Origin: CAYWFU01 sp964457585
Lineage (GTDB): Bacteria; JACRDZ01
Length of the DNA stretch: 5,495 bases
NCBI GenBank assembly: GCA_964457585.1
Contig: CAYWFU010000120.1
Coordinates: 1-5,495 of the forward strand
Reading direction: 5' to 3'
Shown: positions 1-4,973 of the stretch, piece after piece
Layout: each line of letters starts with the position of its first letter
How positions within the stretch are numbered: position 1 is the first letter of the stretch
Position numbers and translations under genes: made by a program
Notes under the pieces: model-generated
Database searches by the model: none
Seen by the model: the letters and a program-made list of their open reading frames with translations, nothing else
What the model was told of the DNA's origin: nothing

Positions 1-9
1 TCAAAAATT

Positions 10-29
10 AACCACAGAGAACACAGAGA
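10..29 (+). repeat. CACAGAG-type dispersed repeat box (forward copy)
   Basis: The box reads AACCACAGAGAACACAGAGA and pairs with an inverted copy at 554-573. The core AACCACAGAG recurs at 3097-3116 and, inverted, at 3360-3379. Similar ACCACAGAG boxes are familiar from repeat-rich environmental bacterial genomes, but their function is not established. They mark both large intergenic islands in this window. Confidence 0.7.
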
Positions 30-73
30 AACCTTTAAATATTAATGAGTTAGAAGAGTTTTTTAAGTTCTCC

Positions 74-83
74 CCCCTCTGTG
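74..83 (+). repeat. Target-site duplication of element 1, left copy
   Basis: CCCCTCTGTG here is repeated exactly at 301-310, immediately outside the terminal inverted repeats of the 84-300 element. Because of the C run the true duplication could be 9 bp. Confidence 0.65.
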
Positions 84-300
84 CAATGGCATTGACACTA
101 AATTGACGATTGAGCATTGAGCATTGACAATTGAGCATTAAGGGCTAAAATAATTCCATAGATTATACTATGAAAGAATGTAATAAATTATGTAAAATTA
201 TTAATAACAGCATAAAAACAATAGGCAAAAGGATGGTTTAATGCTCAATGCTCAATTGTCAATGCTCAATTTAATAATATATTTAGTGTCAATGCCATTG
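84..300. mobile_element. MITE-like palindromic element 1 (217 bp) with heptad repeats
   Basis: The element has perfect 20-bp terminal inverted repeats, CAATGGCATTGACACTAAAT at 84-103 and its reverse complement at 281-300. Directly outside them lies a 10-bp direct repeat CCCCTCTGTG (74-83 and 301-310), which fits a target-site duplication. The arms carry tandem ATTGAGC/ATTGACA heptads at 102-136 and their complements at 243-270. The AT-rich centre has no open frame, so any mobility would need a transposase supplied elsewhere. A non-mobile palindromic repeat is possible, but the flanking duplication argues for insertion. Confidence 0.75.
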
Positions 301-312
301 CCCCTCTGTGCC
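301..312 (+). repeat. Shared junction: right duplication of element 1 and left duplication of element 2
   Basis: The 12 bases CCCCTCTGTGCC contain the right copy of element 1's duplication (301-310) and the left copy of element 2's duplication CTCTGTGCC (304-312, repeated at 446-454). The two elements therefore struck overlapping positions of one target. Confidence 0.65.
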
Positions 313-364
313 TAATAGCAGTAACTTAAGGGTTTTTTAATGTTTTTATGGTTTTTTATTATTT

Positions 365-386
365 GTAGTTGCTTGATTTATCAAGC
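365..386 (+). repeat. REP-like hairpin headed by GTAGTTG, copy A
   Basis: GTAGTTG is followed by a 6-bp stem, GCTTGA and TCAAGC (sharing the last G of GTAGTTG), closing a TTTA loop. Two other copies (396-417 and 4800-4821, both inverted) keep the head and the loop but have different, still complementary stems. A GTAG tetranucleotide in front of a hairpin is the layout of REP sequences handled by REP-associated tyrosine transposases. That assignment is inference, as no such transposase is visible here. Confidence 0.7.
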
Positions 387-395
387 TTTTTTTAT

Positions 396-417
396 GTTCG
401 ATAAATCGAACAACTAC
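396..417 (-). repeat. REP-like hairpin headed by GTAGTTG, copy B
   Basis: On the minus strand this reads GTAGTT followed by the stem GTTCGA and TCGAAC around a TTTA loop. It faces copy A across a 9-base T-rich gap, giving a head-outward pair like the paired arrangement of bacterial interspersed mosaic elements. Confidence 0.7.
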
Positions 418-518
418 AATTTTATATCTTAAGTTACTGCCATTGCTCTGTGCCCTCTATGTGCCCTATAAATTCTCATCTTATTTAAGCTATTTTTTAA
501 ATAAAAACCACTAAACCT

Positions 519-533
519 CTTGAGAACACAGAG
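519..533 (+). repeat. CACAGAG-type sub-box (CTTGAGAACACAGAG)
   Basis: This exact 15-mer occurs in reverse at 3263-3277 in the other intergenic island. It supports common ancestry of the two repeat islands. Confidence 0.65.
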
Positions 534-553
534 ATTTTTTGAAACATAAAAAA

Positions 554-573
554 ACTCTGTATTCTCTGTGGTT
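554..573 (-). repeat. CACAGAG-type dispersed repeat box (inverted copy)
   Basis: The minus strand reads AACCACAGAGAATACAGAGT, matching 18 of 20 positions of the box at 10-29 in the opposite orientation. It closes the repeat island about 45 bases beyond the thiN stop codon. Confidence 0.7.
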
Positions 574-616
574 CATTTTTATCTTCCTTTTTTTATTTCA
601 TTTTTGACAGTACCCA

Positions 617-1264
617 CTATGAGAATATATGCAAAACCAATAACAGTCCTTTTTTAACAATTATTTCAGCTTTTTGCTTTTCAAGAATATTGCTTATTCC
701 GCGGCTTTTGTCTCTAAAAAGAGTTTCATTATATAGTTTATATTTGAATCCCTTCAATGTTACTCCGGTGCTTTTTTTGTTTATAGAGAGGATTGAAATG
801 ATATCTCCCTGCCTGCCATGAATATAAGTTTTTTTATTAACCAGTTCCACTTTAAATTTTTTAGTTAAAATTATCCCTTTTGTATTATTAGCAATGATTT
901 TTTCCAGAATAAAAATATTTGCAAGGAAATGATCTATCCTGCCTCCTGCCATACATAATAATATAATTTCTTTTGGTCTAAATTCAAGAGCTTTTTCAAC
1001 TGCCAATTCAGTATCTGATTTATCTTTTTTTGATGGGAATGGAATAATTTTTATGTTTTTTTTCTGATAGAATTTTCGGATATTTGCCGGAAGTGAATCC
1101 ATATCCCCTATTATTAAATCAGGGGATATTCCTGATTTATAGCAATTAATAGAACCGCCATTTACAGCGATTAAAAAATCCATAGAAGAAATTTCTTTTT
1201 TATAGAAATTTAAATTCTCTTTTTTCCCATTTCCTACAATAGCAATATGATTAAATTTATTCAT
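617..1264 (-). CDS. thiN: Thiamine pyrophosphokinase (thiamine diphosphokinase)
   Basis: This 215-residue cytosolic enzyme would transfer pyrophosphate from ATP to thiamine, giving thiamine diphosphate and AMP, and so lets the cell use salvaged thiamine. The sequence shows an N-terminal catalytic domain with IVGNG (9-13), NGG (35-37), the acidic GDMDS (53-57), KDKSDTE (80-86) and GGRIDH (107-112). These are the conserved aspartate-rich substrate and magnesium sites of the family. The smaller C-terminal beta domain ends with RGISN (188-192), part of the thiamine-binding region. The length is normal for the family. The ATG lies 10 bp after the mutL stop codon with only a weak AAGAGA 13 bases upstream, so translation may be coupled to mutL. 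The bacterial symbol thiN is used by family analogy. Confidence 0.93.
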   Translation of the reverse strand: MNKFNHIAIVGNGKKENLNFYKKEISSMDFLIAVNGGSINCYKSGISPDLIIGDMDSLPANIRKFYQKKNIKIIPFPSKKDKSDTELAVEKALEFRPKEIILLCMAGGRIDHFLANIFILEKIIANNTKGIILTKKFKVELVNKKTYIHGRQGDIISILSINKKSTGVTLKGFKYKLYNETLFRDKSRGISNILEKQKAEIIVKKGLLLVLHIFS

Positions 1265-1274
1265 AGCATATCAT

Positions 1275-3002
1275 TTATCTCTTAAATTTTTTTTCAAGTT
1301 CTTCGGAAGTAATTTTAACAAGCGCCGGTCTTCCATGTGGACAAAAATAAGGAATATTTAATTTTTCAGCTTCATCTATAAGACCCTTTATTTCCTCTAT
1401 TTTAACAATATCTCCAGCTTTAATAGCACTATGACAGGCCATAATTATAGCAGTTTTATCAATAAAATCAAACTTATTTTTATCAGGATCGAATTCCTTA
1501 TAAATATTAATTAAAAAATCTTTAAGATTAGCTTTTATTAAAAATACCGGTATTTCTTTTATGATAAAAGTTGTTCCCCCAAAATATTCTATTTCGATCC
1601 CTAAAGAATTTAATTCCTTTAATTTATTTTTAAGAAAGTAAGTTTCTTCAATTGAAAATTCAATATTTATAGGAAAAAGCAAGCGCTGTATATCAAAATG
1701 ACTTTTTTTAATTGATAATTTAATTTTTTCATATAAGATTCTTTCATGAAAAGCATGTTGATCCATTATATATGTGTCGGCTTCATTTTCAAGTATCCAA
1801 TAATTCTTTTTTATCTGTGCAAGCGGTTTTAATAATGTTTCATATCCGGAATTTTCATTTTTTTCGGTTTCATTGCGGAATAAAGAGAATTCTGTGTTTG
1901 AATTTTGATTTTCAGAAAATTGATTAGTATTGGAGATGTGATAAGATTCAAGCGGTTCTTTTAAGCTATCATATTTAATATTCTCTTTTTCAATTTTTTT
2001 TGTATCATTGTTTTTTAAAGCATTAAGTACAGCTTGAGAAACATATTCATGGATTATTCTGTCTTCCATAAATTTAACTTCTCTTTTTGTAGGATGAATA
2101 TTAACATCAATCAAATGATAGGGCAGGGTAAGATATAGTATTGCCAGAGGATGTCTGTCAATCATCAAAAAAGTATTATAACCTTTATAAATAGCATGAT
2201 TAATAGTTTTATTTTTAACTGCACGGCCATTAACAAATATAAGCTGATAATTTTTATTTGGTTTAGAGTAAGTTGGATTTGAAATAAAACCTGATATTTC
2301 AAGCCCAATATTATCAGCCTTATAATTAATACTTAACAAATTATTTTTTAAATCATCTCCATAAATTTCAAATATTCTTTCTTCTATATGAGAAGTTTTA
2401 GGAAAATTATAAAGTATATGATTATTATGCGCTAATACGAAATTTATTTCCGGAAAAGCAAGCATATATTGAATTACAATATTAGTTATATGTCCAAATT
2501 CAGTATTGACACTTTTTAAAAATTTTTTGCGCGCTGGAATATTATAAAATAAATGAGATACAGTAATTTTGGTGCCAGTATGACAGCCAGTATCTGCAAC
2601 ATTTTTTAAACTGCCGCCATCTATTTCCAGTTTGGTCCCCTGCATTTCTGATTCTTCTTTCGTTTCCATATAGATTTTGGATACACTGGCTATACTTGCA
2701 AGAGCTTCACCTCTGAAACCGAGAGTATGAATATTATTAAGATCCTCTTCGCTGGTAATTTTACTTGTTGCATGCTGTTCAAAAGACATTATTGCATCGT
2801 CTCTGGACATTCCAATACCATTATCCAGAATACAAATAGATTTCATTCCTCCATGTTCAATAAAGATTTTAATCTGTGTGCTTTCTGCATCAATGGAGTT
2901 TTCTATCAGTTCTTTAACAACGGAAGCGGGTCGTTCAATAATTTCACCAGCGGCTATTTTATTGATAAGATCAGTATTTAAACGTTTTATTTTTCCACTC
3001 AT
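1275..3002 (-). CDS. mutL: DNA mismatch repair protein MutL (endonuclease type)
   Basis: MutL couples mismatch recognition by MutS to strand incision and excision. This 575-residue copy has the N-terminal GHKL ATPase: the ERPASVVKELIEN region (23-35) with probable catalytic E31 and metal-binding N35, DNGIGM (60-65), GFRGEAL (95-101) and a motif IV region near 143-161. A variable linker spans roughly 330-385. The C-terminal domain carries DQHA-x2-E-x4-E (414-425), ACHSAIKAG (522-530) and CPHGRP (554-559), the zinc-binding nuclease motifs of MutL proteins from organisms without MutH. QRLLFP (439-444) fits the Q-x-x-L-x-P sliding-clamp site. No key residue is missing, and the length is slightly short because of the linker. 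AAGGAT on the minus strand (3008-3013) is a good ribosome site 5 bases before the ATG. It is the first gene of a unit with thiN. No mutS is in the window. Confidence 0.97.
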   Translation of the reverse strand: MSGKIKRLNTDLINKIAAGEIIERPASVVKELIENSIDAESTQIKIFIEHGGMKSICILDNGIGMSRDDAIMSFEQHATSKITSEEDLNNIHTLGFRGEALASIASVSKIYMETKEESEMQGTKLEIDGGSLKNVADTGCHTGTKITVSHLFYNIPARKKFLKSVNTEFGHITNIVIQYMLAFPEINFVLAHNNHILYNFPKTSHIEERIFEIYGDDLKNNLLSINYKADNIGLEISGFISNPTYSKPNKNYQLIFVNGRAVKNKTINHAIYKGYNTFLMIDRHPLAILYLTLPYHLIDVNIHPTKREVKFMEDRIIHEYVSQAVLNALKNNDTKKIEKENIKYDSLKEPLESYHISNTNQFSENQNSNTEFSLFRNETEKNENSGYETLLKPLAQIKKNYWILENEADTYIMDQHAFHERILYEKIKLSIKKSHFDIQRLLFPINIEFSIEETYFLKNKLKELNSLGIEIEYFGGTTFIIKEIPVFLIKANLKDFLINIYKEFDPDKNKFDFIDKTAIIMACHSAIKAGDIVKIEEIKGLIDEAEKLNIPYFCPHGRPALVKITSEELEKKFKR

Positions 3003-3096
3003 TGTGGATCCTTTTTTGTATATTATATATTATGAATAGTGTCATATAATTCTTTAAAAGTCAATTCCAGACTAGAGATTCCCCAAGAAAGAAATT

Positions 3097-3116
3097 AACC
3101 ACAGAGAACGCAGAAA
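3097..3116 (+). repeat. CACAGAG-type dispersed repeat box
   Basis: AACCACAGAGAACGCAGAAA shares its first 13 bases with the box at 10-29. It opens the second repeat island and faces an inverted box at 3360-3379. Confidence 0.65.
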
Positions 3117-3120
3117 GATT

Positions 3121-3218
3121 TTTATCTGGAAGTGCCAAGAATACCCTGCAGTTTACTGCAGGGATGAATTGGCACAAATATAAATAATAAATAATTCCTA
3201 TCAGAGACAGAAGATACC
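3121..3218 (+). repeat. 98 bp dispersed repeat, copy 1
   Basis: This segment aligns without length change to 4974-5071. The two differ mainly at 3164-3168, where the right arm of the central hairpin is altered, and at a few bases near 3191-3194. The palindromic stem (3132-3151 against 3156-3175) is therefore interrupted by five unpaired positions in this copy but perfect in the other. No reading frame is shared, so it is a non-coding repeat, possibly a degenerate mobile element. Confidence 0.8.
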
Positions 3219-3242
3219 TCGCAGCTTGCTGCGAGGTTCTTC
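3210..3242. repeat. Palindromic hairpin with CTCGCAGC stem
   Basis: ACCTCGCAGC (3216-3225) and GCTGCGAGGT (3228-3237) form a 10-bp stem with a two-base loop. The GAAGA and TCTTC flanks extend it across one bulged T. It resembles the CCCTGCAG hairpin of the 98 bp repeat with paired substitutions. No T run follows directly and no plus-strand gene precedes it, so I do not call it a terminator. Confidence 0.6.
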
Positions 3243-3359
3243 ATTATATTTTTATTTTATTACTCTGTGTTCTCAAGAAAAAATAAAAAGATCATGAAAT
3301 GCAAAGCTTTTTTAAACAAAAATTAATTTGAGGACGCAGAGTTTTAAATTAAAAATATA

Positions 3360-3379
3360 TCTCAGTGTGCTCTGTGGTT
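3360..3379 (-). repeat. CACAGAG-type dispersed repeat box (inverted copy)
   Basis: The minus strand begins AACCACAGAG, identical over ten bases to the boxes at 10 and 3097, then diverges. It lies about 30 bases upstream of the operon promoter. Confidence 0.6.
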
Positions 3380-3411
3380 CGTTTTTTCGATTTTGGGAAA
3401 TTTTCTGAAAC

Positions 3412-3440
3412 TTGACAAACATCTTTCTTGCTACTATACT
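3412..3440 (+). promoter_or_regulatory. Sigma70-type promoter of the roadblock operon
   Basis: A perfect TTGACA (3412-3417) is separated by 17 bases from TATACT (3435-3440), five of six matches to the -10 consensus. This predicts a start near 3446-3448 and a leader of about 20 bases before the ATG at 3466. The DNA upstream is T- and A-rich. No operator palindrome stands out. Confidence 0.82.
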
Positions 3441-3465
3441 TATATACAATTAATAGGAGAATACA

Positions 3466-3933
3466 ATGGAAGACAAAGAACGGACATCCCGAAATGAAAT
3501 ACTTTATCATATTCTCTCTGCATTAAAAGATATGGGTATGCGGCCTGAAATAATTTTACGTCATACGATTAATACTATGTTTGAAGATTTAGAAGATGTA
3601 AAAAATGCTATCACCGGAGAAATAAATATTAATAATTTTGATGAAGCTGTAAAACAGTTGGAGCGTGCAGAAGAAGAACACAAATTAATACAAAAAGGTG
3701 TTGTTGAGCATGCTAATGGCAATTCTCTTCATTTTCATGCTTATGGATGCAGTTATTTAAGTATTTCCCTGCAGGCTGAAAAACATGGAGCTACTGATGG
3801 CTGCCCTATATGTGTACTTGCCATTGGAACTGTTGGTGCTCTTTGTGCTTTGACAGGGAAGAAACATCGTTCAATTAAAAAAACGCATACCCCAGGTACA
3901 GATCTTTGTGAGATTGAGGTAGAGTTAATTTGA
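3466..3933 (+). CDS. Cysteine-rich protein of unknown function, first gene of the roadblock operon
   Basis: I do not recognise this 155-residue protein with confidence. It has no signal peptide or transmembrane segment, so it is probably cytosolic. Residues 7-80 look helical and charged. The C-terminal half carries HFHAYGC (89-95), DGCPIC (111-116), C127 and a final GTDLCEIEVEL (144-154). The five cysteines (95, 113, 116, 127, 148) and nearby histidines (82, 89, 91, 107) could bind a metal or cluster. The pattern loosely resembles the C-terminal sensory part of SufR-like regulators and the V4R domain, including a hydrophobic stretch (117-130) and a late Gly-x3-Cys followed by a beta strand. 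That is only a hypothesis, and no clear DNA-binding domain is seen. AGGAGA (3455-3460) sits 5 bases before the ATG. The stop codon overlaps the next gene's start, so the two products are probably made together. Confidence 0.85.
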   Translation: MEDKERTSRNEILYHILSALKDMGMRPEIILRHTINTMFEDLEDVKNAITGEININNFDEAVKQLERAEEEHKLIQKGVVEHANGNSLHFHAYGCSYLSISLQAEKHGATDGCPICVLAIGTVGALCALTGKKHRSIKKTHTPGTDLCEIEVELI

Positions 3934-4313
3934 TGACAGATAAAATAGAAAAATTAATGGTACCATTGCGATGGTTAAAAGAAAATACTTCATTTTTGGA
4001 AACTGTGGCGCTTGTTAATAGTCAGGAAGGTCTTATTATAGCTTCCACAAGCAAATCTGAAACTGAAGAACAAGACATTGCGGCAATTAGTGCAACAGTT
4101 TATACAAATAGCCAGAAGATGGTATCATATCTTAAAAAGAATGAGTTAAGACAAATCCTTTTGCAGACTGAAGATGGATATATAGTTGTTTGTATTATTA
4201 ATGAAACAATATTGCTGACTATACTGGCAAAAACAGAGGCAAGTCTCGGATTAATTTTTTTAAATACAAAAAAAGTTCTTAAAAAAATATATGAAATAAT
4301 AATGATGGAATGA
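3933..4313 (+). CDS. Roadblock/LC7 domain protein, diverged paralog
   Basis: This 126-residue cytosolic protein is a single roadblock/LC7 domain, a dimerising alpha-beta fold that in bacteria includes MglB, the GTPase-activating partner of MglA. Family signs (numbered from the ATG) are a first helix (about 5-20), the strand-turn LVNSQEGLIIAS (27-38), a long central helix (45-69), and ILLTILAKTEASLGLIFL (93-110) before a closing helix. It shares GLI-x-AS, LT-x-LA and LGLIFL with the next gene but is otherwise well diverged, so the two may form a heterodimer. ATG at 3933 overlaps the upstream stop as TGATG, implying coupling. A TTG at 3930 would add one residue and sits 9 bases after GAGGT (3916-3920), so it cannot be excluded. 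The partner and cellular role are unknown. Confidence 0.85.
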   Translation: MTDKIEKLMVPLRWLKENTSFLETVALVNSQEGLIIASTSKSETEEQDIAAISATVYTNSQKMVSYLKKNELRQILLQTEDGYIVVCIINETILLTILAKTEASLGLIFLNTKKVLKKIYEIIMME

Positions 4314-4315
4314 AA

Positions 4316-4321
4316 AGGAGG
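4316..4321 (+). promoter_or_regulatory. Strong Shine-Dalgarno of the second roadblock gene
   Basis: AGGAGG, a perfect anti-SD match, lies 8 bases before the ATG at 4330. It is the strongest ribosome site in the operon and may give the last protein higher expression than its upstream paralog. Confidence 0.8.
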
Positions 4322-4329
4322 GAAGAAAT

Positions 4330-4704
4330 ATGCCATTAAGTGATAAGGAAGAATTGGAAAAGGTTTTAAAACATCTTGAAACGAGTGTGCCAGAGATAGA
4401 AGCAGCCGCAGTAGTTAGTATGGATGGTTTAATTCTTGCTTCTGCATTGCCGGCAGATATTGATGAAGATCGTGTTGCAGCAATGGCAGCAGCTATGCAA
4501 AGTTTAGGAGAACGTGTATCAGAAGAATTAAAAAGAGGTGGATTAGAACAACTATTTATACGAGGTGCAGAGGGTTTTACATTTATTACTCAGGCAGGAT
4601 CTGAAGGTGTATTGACTGCTCTTGCCCGGAAAGAAGCTAAATTGGGTCTTATTTTTCTGGAAATTAAACGCGCAGCAGGAGATATAGCTAAAATACTAAA
4701 ATAA
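4330..4704 (+). CDS. Roadblock/LC7 domain protein, canonical
   Basis: This 124-residue protein is a clear single-domain roadblock/LC7 protein. An N-terminal helix (5-18) precedes IEAAAVVSMDGLILAS (23-38), an alanine-rich central helix (46-69), LEQLFIRGAEGFTFITQAG (72-90), VLTALARKEAKLGLIFLEI (94-112) and a C-terminal helix (113-123). Bacterial members act as dimers that bind small GTPases or help organise polarity and signalling. Which role applies here is not shown, as no MglA-like GTPase is in the window. It matches the family better than its upstream neighbour, which starts 16 bases closer to the promoter side and looks like the faster-evolving partner. The gene ends directly before an 8-bp tandem repeat array, and no terminator hairpin with a T run follows. 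Confidence 0.93.
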   Translation: MPLSDKEELEKVLKHLETSVPEIEAAAVVSMDGLILASALPADIDEDRVAAMAAAMQSLGERVSEELKRGGLEQLFIRGAEGFTFITQAGSEGVLTALARKEAKLGLIFLEIKRAAGDIAKILK

Positions 4705-4713
4705 AAAAGGCAA

Positions 4714-4745
4714 AGAGTCAGAGAGTCAGAGAATCAAAGTGTCAG
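4714..4745 (+). repeat. Tandem 8-bp array (AGAGTCAG type)
   Basis: There are four consecutive octamers: AGAGTCAG, AGAGTCAG, AGAATCAA and AGTGTCAG. The array begins 9 bases after the roadblock stop codon. The first two units are identical and the others have drifted. Confidence 0.7.
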
Positions 4746-4799
4746 TCAAGCTCTTATGCTATATCTCGAAGTACAGGAAATTGAAAGTTTGGTTATAAC

Positions 4800-4821
4800 G
4801 CCTCATAAATGAGGCAACTAC
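4800..4821 (-). repeat. REP-like hairpin headed by GTAGTTG, copy C
   Basis: On the minus strand the copy is GTAGTT followed by a 6-bp stem, GCCTCA and TGAGGC, around a TTTA loop. The head and loop match the copies at 365-386 and 396-417 while the stem bases differ in a complementary way. A further GTAGTTG at 4833-4839 faces it, but its hairpin is missing where the 4839-4969 element begins. Confidence 0.7.
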
Positions 4822-4838
4822 ATGTCATTGGTGTAGTT

Positions 4839-4969
4839 GGGGCTGTCCAAAAAGGTGCGAAAACTACTTTTTTGTCATTCCCGCGAAGGCGGGAATCCAG
4901 CATTTAAGCCATTACCCTAAAATATGGATTCCGCATCAAGTGCGGAATGACACTTTTTTGGACAGCCCC
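4839..4969. mobile_element. MITE, 131 bp, 15-bp perfect terminal inverted repeats
   Basis: GGGGCTGTCCAAAAA (4839-4853) is exactly inverted at 4955-4969. Inside are two hairpins, 4877-4896 (ATTCCCGC stem, GAAG loop) and 4928-4948 (ATTCCGCA stem). GTCATTCC (4874) and GGAATGAC (4944) are also inverted, as are GGAATCCA (4892) and TGGATTCC (4925), so the whole element folds as one imperfect palindrome. It is too short to encode a protein and must be non-autonomous. The flanks are TT on both sides, so a 2-bp duplication is possible but weak. GTCATTCCCGCG palindromes are common dispersed repeats in bacteria. Confidence 0.85.
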
Positions 4970-4973
4970 TTAA

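Larger units (their letters stand above)
313..445. mobile_element. MITE-like palindromic element 2 (133 bp) carrying two GTAGTTG hairpins
   Basis: The terminal inverted repeats are 18 bp with two mismatches: 313-330 and the reverse complement of 428-445 (CAATGGCAGTAACTTAAG). A 9-bp direct repeat CTCTGTGCC lies directly outside (304-312 and 446-454). The outermost bases of the right end, CAATGGCA, equal those of element 1, so the two appear to belong to one family. Inside are two oppositely oriented 22-nt hairpins headed by GTAGTTG (365-386 and 396-417). There is no open frame, so it would be non-autonomous. Confidence 0.7.
1..616. other. Gene-free repeat mosaic downstream of thiN
   Basis: No credible coding frame is visible in this stretch. 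It is bounded by inverted copies of a CACAGAG-type box (10-29 forward, 554-573 reverse, 18 of 20 positions matching). Another box lies at 519-533. Two palindromic MITE-like elements, at 84-300 and 313-445, sit inside. The rest is AT-rich spacer. No clear intrinsic terminator for the leftward mutL-thiN unit is visible just beyond the thiN stop codon. Confidence 0.75.
3003..3465. other. Divergent spacer between mutL and the roadblock operon
   Basis: No gene is visible. From left to right it holds the mutL ribosome site and AT-rich upstream DNA, a CACAGAG box (3097-3116), a 98 bp dispersed repeat (3121-3218) running into a strong hairpin (3210-3242), an inverted CACAGAG sub-box (3263-3277), a partial GAGGACGCAGAG box (3330-3341), an inverted CACAGAG box (3360-3379), and the promoter of the plus-strand operon (3412-3440). 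Confidence 0.75.

Noticed and set aside
102..270. Possible CRISPR array from evenly spaced short repeats
   Set aside because: The repeats are 7-bp tandem units with no unique spacers and they form two inverted arms.
2727..2981. 84-residue open frame on the plus strand
   Set aside because: It lies wholly inside the antisense of mutL's highly conserved ATPase region and has no family resemblance or convincing ribosome site.
3036..3064. mutL promoter on the minus strand (TTGACT at 3059-3064)
   Set aside because: With a 17-base spacer the -10 would be CACTAT, only three of six matches. AT-rich alternatives such as TATACA lie too close to the ribosome site. No position is convincing.
3210..3242. 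Rho-independent terminator
   Set aside because: The stem is strong, but no plus-strand gene precedes it, no T run follows directly, and it is part of a repeat family.
3466..3600. Helix-turn-helix in the N-terminal part of the cysteine-rich protein
   Set aside because: The region looks helical, but I see no recognisable HTH pattern, so I do not call the protein a transcription factor.
4100..4336. 78-residue open frame on the minus strand
   Set aside because: It is antisense to the first roadblock gene, its hydrophobic run comes from the reverse complement of AT-rich codons, and nothing supports expression.
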